Assembly: GCF_943734655.1 (NCBI RefSeq)
Contig: NC_071353.1
Span: 22,400,501 to 22,464,500, forward strand
DNA length: 64,000 bases
Origin: Sabethes cyaneus
Taxonomy: Eukaryota; Arthropoda; Insecta; Diptera; Culicidae
Reading direction: 5' to 3'
How positions within the stretch are numbered: position 1 is the stretch's first letter; every line of letters begins with the position of its first letter. The translations under genes and the position numbers were made by a program. Under the pieces are notes generated by a model, which was not told the DNA's origin, made no database searches, and worked only from the letters and a program-made list of their open reading frames with translations. Positions 1-11,220 of this stretch are shown here, piece by piece.

Positions 1-1918
1 TTCAGTTTTGATAAAAGTGTTGCTGAGTCAATACGGTGCGAAACGATATCGTTTACAAATGAGACCATTGCATAAATACGACGCTCTTTTAATGATTGTA
101 TATTTATAAGCATGCAGCGTGCTTCGTATGATGGAAGAGGAAATGCTGTCCAACCTAATTTACGAAGAGCATATAAGAGAAATTGTTTTTGTACTGATTC
201 TATTCTTTCTTCGTGCGTGATTGAAAAAGGAGACCATACAATACTGCAGTATTCCAGTATTGACCTCACATAAGCAATATATAGTGTTTTGATGGTGTAT
301 GGATCTGAAAAATTATAGCTAAAGCGTTTAATAAAACCTAGCATGTTGTTTGCTCTGTGTATTATTGTGTTATAATGGTCGATGAAAGTTAGTTTGGAGT
401 TTAAGATAATTCCTAAATCCCTAACTTTTTCACATTTTTCTACTATTTGATTTCCTAATATGATTGATATTTCCGGTGTAATTCTTTTTCTGCTAAATGA
501 TATAAGGTTGCACTTTTTTACATTAAGTTCTAATAAGCTTTTTTTACACCATATGTAGAATATGTGTATTTCGTTCTGGAATACATTGATGTCTTCTTCA
601 TTTCTTATTTCCAAAAAGAGCTTCATATCGTCGGCATATATTAGCACTTTAAGTTCCTTGAGAATGAAGGAAATGTCGTTTACATACAAGATAAAAAGAA
701 GAGGTCCCAAATGAGAGCCTTGAGGAACACCAGAAGTGACTTGAATTGGATTCGAGGTCTTTCCGTTAAATTTAATTATTTGTTGGCGATTAGTTAAATA
801 CGATTCAAGCCATTTCAGGAGCCCTGGCTCAATTCCAATTTTTTGCAATTTGAAAAGCAGCATTGGTATGTCAATGCGATCAAATGCCTTGCTAAAGTCC
901 GTATAGAGTGCTTCTACATGGTTTCCATTATCCATTGCATTCAGTGAGTGGTCTATGAATTCCAGTAAATTTGTCGTAGTCGAACGTCCTTTGAAGAAAC
1001 CGTGTTGCATTTCTGTAATTCTGTTTTTAATTTGAAGGAATAGTTTTTCATTGATAATAGCTTCAAAAAGTTTTGGAATGCAAGAGATAATGGCAATACC
1101 ACGATAATTACGTACGTCAGATTTCCGGCCCGATTTAAAGATGGGCACCAGAAATGAGCTTTTCCATATTTTTGGAAAGATTCCGGATTTTAGTGATAAG
1201 TTAAAAAGCCAAAACAGAGGAGCAGTGAACTCTATTGCAAGATTTTTTATGAATACTGGAGGGATTCCGTCAGGCCCAGGACCTTTTGAGGCATCCACAT
1301 TTTTCAAAGCCTGCAAAATATCCTGAGCCTGAAGTTGGTTAACGCCAATATCCATTGAAGAATCCGGAAAAAATGCAAAATAGTCGCGATCGCGATCTTC
1401 TTCAGAAAATGTTGTATAGATTTCTTGAAAAAATTTTGCAAAAAGCTTACAAATATTTTCCGAGCTATCCCCAACATTTTCATCAAGATGCATTATGGAT
1501 GGAAAATTGTCAGATTTTAGTTTAGTTTTCACGTAATTAAAGAAGTTTTTAGGACTGGACTTTATTTCAAGTTCAATTTTTGAATTGTACTCTTCAAACG
1601 CATTGCTGATTGCAAAATTTAGCTGGTTGCATACGTCCAAATATCTTGCTAAATTTTCAGTACTGGCATGTTTTTTATAATTTTTATGGGTCTTTTGTTT
1701 GCGATTTTTCAAGTTCTTAATCTTACTAGAGTTAAGGATTTTCCAGGTAATTGCGCAAAATAAATTCGCGACGTTCCTTTTTTTCATTTTTCGGAAAACT
1801 GACCGCGATAAACATAGAGCGTAAACTATACACTGTAAACTACTTCTACTCAAATTTTCTAGATAAAATACCCAATGTTCTACAGCGTTTCCGTGCTGCA
1901 ATTTGATGTGGGACACCC
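1..1918 (-). CDS. Non-LTR retrotransposon reverse transcriptase, open but cut by the window edge
   Basis: On the minus strand the frame is open from just after a TAA at 1920-1922 to base 1, about 639 codons with no stop. The first ATG is at 1785-1787. Reverse transcriptase blocks appear in order: GPGPDGIPP, a block ending FLVPIFKSGRKSDVRNYRG, HGFFKGRSTTTNLLEF, TDFSKAFDRID (catalytic Asp at 897-899), SGVPQGSHLGPLLF and the catalytic YADD at 627-638, followed by the C-terminal connection region. This enzyme makes cDNA at a nicked target site. Block order fits the Jockey/CR1-type non-LTR elements; the exact clade is not resolved. No apurinic-type endonuclease domain is seen upstream, so the copy is probably 5' truncated, and its 3' end lies outside the window. 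It is the only RT here without visible stops or frameshifts, suggesting a young insertion. Confidence 0.88.
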
Positions 1919-2019
1919 TTTACATGTTCGTAAACAGAAAAGGATCCGAATAGGATGGTTGATAAAAAGGGAGGTTGTCCCTAACATGAAGAGAATGGCC
2001 AAATAAAAATAAGGCGTTT

Positions 2020-2310
2020 TATTTGTATTACATTATGAGAATTTCCGGATCACTAACAGATGTACAAATGAATAAGAGACAAGAGGGGGATATCAAAAAG
2101 ACGGGGTGGTCAAATAAGCGAAAAAGCCTTTGTTGGGATACCGAAAAAAAAAAGATTGATTTAGAAGCAGCTGGGAGATAACAGAGGGGAAAACTGACAA
2201 AAGGAGCAGAGGCGTTCAAATGACGAAAAAGGGTTTTGTTTCTTGCAAGATGAGAATTACAATCCGTTACAATAACAGATGTAGAAGTATCTGATAGATA
2301 AATGGGTCCC
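2020..2310 (-). repeat. Fragment of a ~115-125 bp tandem repeat family, minus orientation
   Basis: Read on the minus strand this stretch carries about two units with the phrases ACATCTGTTATTGTAACG, AATTCTCAT and GCAAGAAACAAAACCCTTTT. The same phrases occur on the plus strand at 25075-25640, so this is a dispersed tandem-repeat family. No coding content is evident. Confidence 0.65.
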
Positions 2311-2339
2311 GAGTAAGATCGAGTACTCAGCTAGCTACT

Positions 2340-3240
2340 GCAATAGAAGTTTGGCAAACTGGCTCTGTTTGCTCCTGTTCTGTAGACTGAGACCGTTAGT
2401 GAAGTCCTTCGTCGGCGAGTACCAAGCTGTGTTTCGTGAAGGTCACTCCACGACGGGTTAGATATTCACCCTTCGTCAGTTACTAGAAAAGTTTCGGGAG
2501 TACAGCTTGCAGATTGATCATCTATTTGCGGACTTTAAGACCGCGTACGATTTAATCAAACGAATTGAACTGTGGCAGATAATGCTAGAACCAACGTTAG
2601 TCAAGAGAGGTTTTCTGATGTTCAAATTTGTTTTTCACCCCCGCTGGGTTACCCTTGACGGTCACCGAAATTTTCAAAGCGGAAACTGTTGAATGTATAA
2701 ACAACGTCGATAGTTGCTACCCAATCGTTCCGCGCACTTCTGTTCTACAAACTGTGAAAACTAGATCACCTATTTTAACTCACCTTGGGTAGAACATGGT
2801 TTTCCGACGAAACTAGTTGGTTTCCGACGAACGAGCTGATTCATGCGACGTTGGATGAGTTAAAATCATGCGCCAGAATTGCTGGTGAAGCCTCAGCCGC
2901 TTTCGTGACGTTGGATGGACTGAAACAAAGAGATGCTCTCTCTAATCTGCTATTCAACATTGCCTTGGAAGGTGTGACACGAAGAGCAATCATGGAAAGG
3001 AACGGTACTATCATCACGAAATATCACATGCTTCTTGGTTTTGCGAATGACGCCGATATCATATGAATCAACCGTGGAACAGTGGAACAGGTCTTTAGGC
3101 CTTTTAAATGGGAAGGAGCGAGATTGGGACTTACCTTTAATACCATCAAAACGAAGTAAATGGTTGCTGGTAGAGAACGTGGGAGTCCAAGCTGGTGGGG
3201 AACATTTAGAAGTAGTGGAGGAGTTTGACAACAAACGAGG
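2340..3240 (+). pseudogene. Dead RTE-like non-LTR reverse transcriptase fragment
   Basis: Translating the plus strand gives reverse transcriptase blocks in several frames: FCRLRPL, SFVGEYQA.FREGHSTT, LRQLLEKFREY, the catalytic block DHLFADFKTAYD, then TLDGLKQRDALSNLLFNIALEG and a decayed active site GFANDADII (normally FADD), followed by KTK.MVAGRERG and EVVEEF. An in-frame stop lies inside the GHSTT-to-IFT region, and a block of unrelated sequence separates the first and second halves at about 2610-2850. The HHLFVDFKAAYDS type of block is typical of RTE-clade elements. The closest relative in the window is the minus-strand copy at 38221-39900, which shares the odd TLDGLKQR wording. The fragment is non-functional. 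Confidence 0.8.
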
Positions 3241-3345
3241 CCACCATAACCCAAATAACTAAAACCTCGTTGTCGTCAGCAGCCCACTCCTTTAAACTCC
3301 TCCTCTTTTCCGTCTCCTTTTAACTCGATCTTGGGCTACTCATCG

Positions 3346-4830
3346 TCAATTTCCCAGTCGTCTCATAGGTCGCAAATTACTTTCGACTCGAGTCGAGCCA
3401 TTTTGCATGTTGAAGCCCCTTGTTTCTGGTGCCGGTGGGGTTTTGAAGAGAACTGTTTTCGTCCCTATGTCGTCCGGCATCCTTACGGCGTGTCCGGCCC
3501 ACCGTAGCGTATTGACTTTCGCCCGATGTACGATGAGAATCTTTCCAAGCATTGCATGTAGCTCATTATACATATGTCTACAACATTCTCCGCTTTCGGT
3601 TTGTACTCCACCAAATATCGTCCGCAGTACCTTCCGGTCGAACACGCAAGGACTCGTATGTCCTCCGTGAGCAGCGTCACGGCTTGAAGTCCACAAAGAA
3701 CTTCGGTCTAATAAGGGTTTCGTAAATTATCAGATCGTAGCGTTTTGCAAAGGGCATAGTAGGCCCGATTTTTCGCTTGAATGTGCCACTGGATCGCTTT
3801 ACTAGTGTTCCATCAGCGATCCCAAACATACGAACTCATCTACCACTTCTAGTTCGGCGCCGTCAACGATTACCGTCCGTGGGAGGTACGCTTTTGAGCC
3901 TCTACCTTCCGTGGGTCTTCGACGCATTTATTCTTAGCCCAATCCTCCTAGACTACGTTGCAATCTGGCGTAGATTGCCTCCGCCGACGCAAAGTTCCTG
4001 GCTATAGTATCAAAGTCATCTGCAAAGCCTGGAAGTTGCCTACGCTTGGTGAAAATCATGCCTCCCGTTTCAATACTTGATGGTCACATCACCTTCTCAA
4101 GAGCGATGCTGAACAGCGTGCAGGATAAGCTGTCACGTCACCTTATCACTACTCTCGCCGCGTCTCGGAAGGACTCAAGAGTGTCTCCGAAATGCATGCA
4201 CACGAAACACATCACTCGATCCAATATAGCTCTGATCAGTCACGTCGGTTCATCCGAAAAATCTAATTTCGGTCGACTGTTTCGAATGCTGCTTTGAAAT
4301 CAATAAAGATGTGATGCGTGGGCATGGGCACGTTGTACTCCCGACATAAAAATCTGGCCTTAAGTTTCGCAAGCCGCCATTAACCCCGCCTGCTAATTCA
4401 CTACGAAATCCTTTGCCATCGGTGATAGCCGGTGTAACAGGATCAGAAAGAGTGCCTTGTTGGCGGTGTTTAGCAGCGTTATGCCGCCATAGTTGCTGTA
4501 GGCGAGCCGATACCCCTTTTTGTAGATGGGACAAACCACTGCTTTCATCCATTCTTTCGGTAGTTTCTCCTCCTCTCAAATCTTGGAAATGGCCAAGTGT
4601 AGAGTCGTTTTGTCAGCGTTTCTCGGCTATGTTTATAAAGCTCTATCGAAAGAGGCGGTTTTTACCAGCAATTTTACTGGTCTTCAGCAACCCGATTTCT
4701 TATTTGAAGTCATGGAGATCAGGCGTTGGGTCAGTACTATCTTCCATGGGCACTTTTAGGTTAACTTTCGTTCCGCCTCCTTTTGCAACTTCGCCAATGA
4801 GTCAGGTCGGTGTGTAACCCTTACGAGTTT
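3346..4830 (-). pseudogene. Dead RTE-like reverse transcriptase fragment, opposite orientation
   Basis: The minus strand reads, from high to low coordinates, GLSHLQKG (normally CPIYKKGD), a NYRGI.LLNTANK-type block, HIFIDFKAAFETVDR near 4265-4325, LSCTLFSIALEKVM, a decayed FADD region (PGFADDFDTIA) near 4000, and the C-terminal FDRKVLRTIFGGVQ and LRWAGHAVRMPDD blocks at 3460-3640. Frameshifts and stops are frequent. It is related to, but diverged from, the plus-strand fragment at 2340-3240. The two copies face each other across a short spacer, so this is two insertions or one inverted rearrangement. Its family is RTE-like by motif wording. Confidence 0.75.
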
Positions 4831-7370
4831 GGTTCACTTTCTCGTGTGAAAAAGCTGTCTATCACTATTAACCAAATGGTGCTAATATAATTGGCATTTC
4901 AATCAAAATTTAAAAATTCGCTGGTAATGGTAAATTTGAAAATGACGTGAATAGGTTGGACATTGCTTTTTATTCCAGGATTGCAATTATAAACAAACTA
5001 TATGAGTACCAATGGGAAGTCTCCTCTAACATTTTCTATATGAGTTTTTCATCATAAAAATCTTTTTCCAACTCCCGACTGGTGGTGCTCTACGGACGAA
5101 ATTTTTACATTTTGAAACGGGAAAGCCTTTGAAAGCAATTATTAACAATATTTCAAGATTCTGTTTTCAATTTCACTTTCAACAGAACGGAACAACCCAC
5201 AAAATCCGCAGAATATTTTAGTTACTTTGCCAAAAGTGACTGTTTTTCACCTTTAACTGTTGGAACTACTAAATTAGGTTATCAGAACAGCTTTCAGCAT
5301 TTTTCCTTAGTGGAAGCCCCTTCTATTGCACTTTATCTGTCTTGAGGATGAAACGAGTTTCCCAGAAAAAAAAAATCTACATCCTCATGTGGATCGATAC
5401 AGGCGCACACACGGCTTCCGACCATAAAAGCTGACTGCCCATTTGACTTGTGTGTGTGTGTGTGTGGTGAGATTACTGATGTTCGATCCTGGCCATTCAT
5501 TTCAAAGCTAGTCCTCGCCGTCGTTGTCGTTGTCGTTGTGCCACTAGCCAACCGGATCAAAACAAGTCAGTGGGTACAGAGTGCTTGCTTTGCTCGGCCC
5601 CGGTAAACGTTTGTTGTTCGTTCGTTTATTTGTTCACTCCTTGCTGTCCCTTGAAACCCTGGAAACATCAAAGCGACACCATCACCGTAGGAAATCGTTC
5701 AAATGCTCTTACTTATGCGATGGAAATCCAGTTTTCCGAATCGATTGCGATTGCATCGAATTGCATGAAAAGTGTATTCCATCAAACCGTTGCAGAGGAG
5801 CTTATCTTATCTCGATATATGTAGTTCAATGAGCGTGTCATTTAAAGGAGCTTGAAGCGAAGCACAATTTTGTGGCGTGAGGAAAAAAACGTCGGTAAAT
5901 GTTTATCGGCAATTTAACTTCTCCCATTTGAGCGTTTGAGTTCAACTTTAAACCTTACGTCCAAGATTTTAACGACATTGTTCTTGGGCAAAACGATCCT
6001 TCCGTTTACGTTCCATCAACTTCAACCATAAAACATGCCACGATACTTCTCGTGTTTGCAATAATGGAGTTCCATGAATCGGTAATGTTCTAATTTGTTT
6101 CGTCAAACTGGTTTCCTCCTACCTTAACTATGGACGGTAACACGAAGGCATGAATGTGTGTAGGTATGGTGATTTGTGAAACACAAATCGTAGCTTCACC
6201 GGCTTGGCACATTCCGATAGCAGATCTAAGTAATGAGGATGCATATTAAATTTGCAAAGTTTTGCGTTTGGCATCGTTTGCTTACTTTTTGTAGTACTGT
6301 TGTACTGCATAATTTATTCCGTTCGGTTTCCCTTCCGCAACGTGATATGCATAATTGAATTCTGTTTTTACTTTCTTCGTTTGTTCGCGGTATGGAAACT
6401 CTTTTCATGTAGGTAATGAATATTCACGCGCAATGGGGCAATGCATCCGGAACGATGAAGTCCTGAGTGAACCAGATTTCGAATTCGAAACACAAGCCGT
6501 TTCGGCTCATCCGAAAAGGATAAGAGTAAAGTCTTTTATCTGCTGTACCCATTAGGTGCTAACAAATGCTTAGTACAAAATCCCTACCCGTGTAGACTTT
6601 TAAGTACTTGAAATTAATACCTACTCTCGTGCGGTGCGTTTATACATAAAAAGAGATTATTCGCCGTAAAGAACGACTACTCAATGTAATCAACCGGCAG
6701 TAATTAGGAACATCAATTTAATTAGGCTTTCGAAAGTTTTCTCGCTTCTCACTCCCGATATGTAACAGTCGGCAACCATATTCATTACCGAATCCAATTA
6801 CATACCATAAGGCACTCTGCATTTATGCAACCTCCGTTCGCGTGCGCCATCGAAGAAGAAGCACACGTCAGAATTTACGACAAAAGTGTTGCTGTTCATT
6901 ACTTATCATTTAACCGCGTGCTGTTGCCACTCAACCCCTGCGAGCGTGCTGTCTCAGGGGGGCAAAACTTTTCCTCTTTCAACCGGCGGGTAGCGTGAGA
7001 GGAAAAAAAATTAGGGCCGTAAATTCACATTTGACTGGATATCAAATTTGCTGATGTTCGTTGCTCGTCTTGCTACCTACCCCGCACCCAGACCAACAGG
7101 GCGGGGAAATTAACTCCCACCGGAACACTTTTCCTTGTGCAAGCTTGGTGGGAAAAGTTTTTCTCATCCGTTGTTCTGGTGGTGGGGAAAACTTTCCTAG
7201 GTAAGGCTTCCATTTTTTTTGCTTTCCTGCTTGATGTGTAAAGTTAGCAGGTGGAAAGGGTTTAAGTTCGGAAGTTGACACCGTTAATTCTAAAAGGACT
7301 GTTTAATTAATTGGATGATTATCATGCGGTTGAATTTACTCGGATCAAGATTAAATTTATAAGGTTTTGA
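4831..7370. other. No gene recognised; unique-looking non-coding DNA
   Basis: I see only short random open frames here, no transposon domains and no clear terminal repeats. A (TG)9 run and a short GTTGTC repeat near 5518-5538 are the only simple repeats. Base composition is moderately AT-rich. Confidence 0.5.
5449..5466. repeat. (TG)9 microsatellite
   Basis: Nine uninterrupted TG dinucleotides follow ATTTGACT and precede GTGAGATT. Confidence 0.95.
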
Positions 7371-7375
7371 TTGCA

Positions 7376-7404
7376 TTTTCTTTCTTCTTTCATTGCAGGT
7401 GAGT
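7376..7404 (+). promoter_or_regulatory. Candidate recursive (ratchet) splice site
   Basis: A long pyrimidine tract (TTTTCTTTCTTCTTTCATTG) runs directly into CAG at 7396-7398, immediately followed by GTGAGT at 7399-7404. A 3' splice site fused to a strong 5' splice site is the form of the recursive splice sites described in long insect introns, where an intron is removed in steps with no exon retained. If real, this part of the window lies in a long plus-strand intron. A plain 3' splice site or a chance match are the alternatives. Confidence 0.45.
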
Positions 7405-7470
7405 AACGCTGGAGTTCCGGAGCTGTCGCTTTACCAGGGTTCCAAACCTACAATCACCAGCCAAAATTGA
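7399..7470 (+). other. Possible short terminal coding exon (alternative reading of the splice site)
   Basis: From the acceptor at 7398 one frame is open for 23 codons (VSNAGVPELSLYQGSKPTIT then SQN) and ends with TGA at 7468-7470. This could be a last exon, but so short an open frame is weak evidence. The GTGAGT at its start fits recursive splicing better. The peptide is not one I recognise. Confidence 0.15.
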
Positions 7471-8930
7471 CGTATTTCCTAGAACTGCTTTTTAACACTC
7501 TTAGAATGCAAAATTCGTCACATAAAACTGTTGACACGATACGTTGCGAAGCGTATTAGACGAGTTGTGCTCCGCTCTGCTCTGCTCTGCTGGGAGCAAT
7601 TTCACCACAAATATGTGAATTAAACATTTACCATCCAGTCGTAAAGTGCAACGCTCTTTCCCCGGGCATCCGGGCAACAATAGGGTCCTAAATCATTGAT
7701 GGTGACATTAAGCATCAATAATGCATACGCTGCTCCCATATGTATGCATATGCCAATGCTCTTTCCTGCTGCTGCTGCTGCTGCTGCTGCTGGAGAGTCA
7801 AAATGTTTTATCGTTTTTCCTCACAAGCACTCCATTTGGCAGGAGTGACTCTTGACCGAAACGAGTCGAATAAAATGGCAATTTCCCATCAAAACAACCG
7901 CATTTCTAACAACGGCCACATTCGGTACTGAACTGTTGTTGTGGCGTTTTATCATGGACATTATTTGAATTTTTGGGAATATATGCATGTGGGTGTTAAA
8001 TTTAAATCGAGCTTTATTACTGGGTGGGAATAAACGAAACACCGAAATTTTTGTATTAACAAACACAAATTTACTCTGCATTCACAGTTCACGTTACTGT
8101 CCATTTCAGTTTGCTACTTGTTATTGCTGCTCAAAATTGCGTCAACTTTTTTTTTTAATGATTACTTTGGTTTGATCCCAGATGTTGCGAGCTACGTTAT
8201 GTATCCTCTCTGTTCTTGTCTGTCTCAGCTTCTGTTCTTGACTTGTATTTTTCTGTGTGAGCTGTGTACCTTATGTCTAGGGCAATTCGACCAAAGCAAC
8301 TCCTTGCACGTATGTATTCGTGGCAGTACATTTTTTCCTTTTTGATAAATTGTGTTCACCTGCACTGTATCAAACAATTAATATCCGGGAAATATGGCAA
8401 ACTTTCTGACCGTTTGCTTTGCACACCCTTCCCAGGAAGGTGAAAAGTCGTTGTTTCTGCAGTCATATGCAGTGTTTTTCGTTCTCTGTTCTCTGGTTTA
8501 TAGCGAAGAGTGTTATATAACTTAAACATTTTTAGTTTTTGACTAACCGGCCTTGTCAAGTTTATTAATCATATGAAGGAACATTGCAGAGCTTGAACAT
8601 ATTTTCCGTGAGCTTCCACTTCACTAGGGTACGGTGCTAGTTCTTCAGCCTACTTCCATTTTGGGCCTACCCTCTGTTTTCCATATCCGAAAGGAACAAC
8701 TATCACTAATTCTTACCAATTTATTATTTAGTATATACTACTATTATTTTTCCTTTCGGTGGTGAAAAACCGTGGTTCTTTCGTAAGCTAATGCTAAGCT
8801 AAGCCCCGTGGTGAAAAACCGTGGTTCTTCATGGTCGTGCAACACGAAAATAGAGTAGGCACAATGATTAGAAGCATGCTAAAAATAGCATCGCTTGCCC
8901 TATTTTCTGTTTTCTGAGATTGGCCTTCAG
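7471..8930. other. No gene recognised; contains (CTG)9 and a short direct duplication
   Basis: No domain or element end is visible. The 22-bp phrase GTGGTGAAAAACCGTGG plus TTCTT occurs twice, at 8759-8780 and 8808-8829, 49 bp apart, which looks like a small local duplication. Confidence 0.45.
7766..7792. repeat. (CTG)9 microsatellite
   Basis: Nine perfect CTG triplets. No open frame around them looks like a genuine polyglutamine or polyleucine protein. Confidence 0.95.
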
Positions 8931-8934
8931 TTTT

Positions 8935-9035
8935 TATTTAACAGGGTACGGAACAATTGCGGGGTTGGTGCTACGATCCTCTTGAATCCCATTCTAGATT
9001 GATCCCAGTCTAGATTCGATCATACGACAACTACA
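8935..9035 (-). mobile_element. tRNA-derived SINE fragment (same family as 19360-19505)
   Basis: On the minus strand a B-box-like GATCGAATCTA is followed by ACTGGGA, AGGATCGTAGCAC and a tail CCGCAATTGTTCCGTACCCTG. The order and wording parallel the minus-strand SINE-like copy at 19360-19505. The A box is missing, so this is a partial copy. Confidence 0.5.
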
Positions 9036-9050
9036 CTAGAATCTCTTATT

Positions 9051-9990
9051 TGTACGTCCAAAATTTGAATTAACGTCCTCTTTTATTACGTCTAAAATTT
9101 AAACTAAAGTTCTCTTTTTTTACGTCCCAATTTTCAATTAACGTCCTCGTCAAATACCATGAGGTAATCTCAGGAAATTCGAAATAAAATCTTTTCTTTT
9201 AACGTCCAAATTTTAAATTAACGGCCTCGCGTTTTACGTCCAAAATTTGAATTACCGTCTACTTTTTTTACGTCCGAATTTTGAATTTAAATTCTCTCGT
9301 TTTACGTCCAAAATTTGAATTACCGACCTCATTTTTTATGCCCAAAATTTGAATTAACGGCTTCGTAAAATACCATGAGGTAATCTCAGTAAATTCGAAA
9401 TAACGTTTTTTCTTTTTACGTCCAAAATTTGAAATAACGTCCTTTTTTACGTCCGAATTTTGAATTAACGTCCTCTCGTACGTCCGAATTTTGAATTAAC
9501 GTACTTTCGTTTCAACTCCAACATTCGAAACAACGTCTTTTCTTTCTATGTCCAAAATTCGAATTAACGACCTCTTGTTTTACGTCCTGAATTTGAATTA
9601 ACGTCTACTATTTTTACGCCCACAATTTGATTTAACGTCCTCTGCTTTTACACCCAAAATTTGAATTAACGTCCTCTCCTTTTACGTGCAAAATTTGAAT
9701 TAGTGTCCTCGTCAAATAGCATAGCGAATTACGTCCTCTTTTTCTACATCCAAAATTTGAATTAGCGTTTACTTTTATTATGTTCAAAATTTGAATCAAC
9801 GTCCTCTGTTTTTACGCCCAAACATTTGAGTTAATGCTTGCTTTTTTACGTCCACAATTTGAATTAACCCTTGGTGAATGACCAACTGGTTAAAACCACA
9901 TTAAAAAAAATTTAAAAAAAAGAAATTAACGTCCTCGTCAAATACCATGAGGTAATCTCAGCAAAATTCGAAATAACATCTTGTTTTTTT
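9051..9990. repeat. Degenerate 30-35 bp minisatellite with a higher-order unit
   Basis: The unit TACGTCCAAAATTTGAATTA followed by ACGTCCTCTTTT recurs about 25-30 times with substitutions and small indels. Embedded in it is a second phrase, AATACCATGAGGTAATCTCA with AAATTCGAAATAA, at about 9150, 9366 and 9937, plus a shortened copy near 9713. That embedding implies that larger blocks were duplicated as units. There are no coding frames. Confidence 0.9.
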
Positions 9991-10039
9991 AGTGGACGTA
10001 CAACGAGATTTGAGTGTAGTTTGTTAGACTAGTGTTATA

Positions 10040-10229
10040 CAGTCAGTCTGCAATCATGGGTCACACACAATTGTGGGTCATTTTAGCCTTATCTACCAAT
10101 TAATGCATAAATATTACACTAATTAATTGATAAAATTATTACTCGTAGGTAGCACTATACAAGCGGAAATTAGCAGCTAACGCTAAAATTACCCACTATT
10201 GTGTGTGACCCATGACTGTGGACTGACTG
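10040..10229. mobile_element. 190-bp MITE with TA target duplication (Tc1/mariner type)
   Basis: The element begins CAGTCAGTCTGCAATCATGG and ends with the inverted match CCATGACTGTGGACTGACTG. The inverted match runs about 48 bp inward (GGGTCACACACAA against TTGTGTGTGACCC). It is flanked by TA at 10038-10039 and 10230-10231. TA duplication and terminal inverted repeats starting CAGT are typical of Tc1/mariner non-autonomous elements. It has no coding capacity. Confidence 0.85.
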
Positions 10230-10335
10230 TACTCGAAGCTAACTCGGAGTGCTGTTTTATTACAATGTTTTAAATTTGAAATGGATGTTTAGAAAACTTA
10301 AAAGTAAGAAAGTAAAACTCAACTAGGTTTGTTAA

Positions 10336-11073
10336 GGGGACATAAACGACCAAAAATTTTGAAAAAATCATTATTTTTTATTTCAGATTTTGATTCTGCA
10401 GTCTTTTCCGCTTATTTTGATACTAAATTTGTAATGATCCGACCACGCGAAGTGACCGAAAAACGAACATATACATAAGCATTCCAGTGCGGCGTGGAAC
10501 AACTTCAGCGGAATAAAACGCCGCTCCTGGAAAACCACGATTTTCAAACTTTATGTACCTTTTTCTCAGAAACTACACAACGTATTGGAACAAACTTTTT
10601 TTTGTTTTGTTGGTAGGAGCTTGGCAAAGACTTTTATAATTTTTGAGCTATGTAAACGAAATTCAGCTTGAGAAAAATGAAAAAGAAGAAGAAAGATGGC
10701 TGAAAAAATAAAATTTTGTCTTCTTTTTCGTTTTTCTTTGGCTATGTTTCGTTTACAAAGCTCAAAAGTTATAAAAGTCTTTGCCAAGCTCTTACCTACA
10801 AAACAAAAAAAAAGCTTGTTCCAATACGTTGTATAGTTTCTGAGAAAAAGGTACATAAAATTTGAAAATTGCGGTTTTTCAGGAGCGGCGTTTTATACCG
10901 TCGAGGTTGTTCCACGCCGCACTGGAACGCTTATGTGTATGATCGTTTTTCGGCCACTTCCCGTAGTCGGATCATTACAACATTAGTATCAAAATAAGCG
11001 GAAAAGATTACAGTATTGAAATCTGAAATAAAAAATAACGAATTTTTCAAAATTTTTAGTCGTTTATGTCCCC
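10336..11073. mobile_element. 738-bp foldback element flanked by TTAA
   Basis: The left end GGGGACATAAACGAC mirrors the right end GTCGTTTATGTCCCC, and the inverted match continues for roughly 330 bp per arm (for example TTCCAGTGCGGCGTGGAACA against TGTTCCACGCCGCACTGGAA). TTAA flanks both sides (10332-10335 and 11074-11077), either a target duplication of piggyBac type or part of the terminus. The short centre is purine-rich. A 96-codon minus-strand frame across the palindrome is a by-product of the repeat. A half copy lies at 14343-14657. Confidence 0.85.
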
Positions 11074-11158
11074 TTAAATAAACAGTAAAAAGCTAAAACG
11101 AGGGAAAAACAACAGAATGCCAAAAATTTAAAGTTGAAAGTTGAAAGTACAGTATGGT

Positions 11159-11220
11159 TCCGATTATATCAGCTCCCGATTATATCTACACCCGATTATA
11201 TATACTTCCGATAATATCAG
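11159..11220. repeat. Four copies of a 14-17 bp motif
   Basis: TCCGATTATATCAGC is followed by three variants (CCGATTATATCTAC, CCGATTATATATAC, CCGATAATATCAG). The array directly follows CAGTATGGT, which resembles the start of some pogo/Tc1-type terminal repeats, but I could not find a matching right end. Confidence 0.75.

Noticed and set aside
9051..9990. Regulatory promoter array
   Set aside because: Units are diverged, AT-rich and lack a recognisable binding site or adjacent gene.
10566..10856. 96-codon minus-strand frame
   Set aside because: It spans the palindrome centre of a foldback element; its two halves mirror each other, so it is a repeat by-product.
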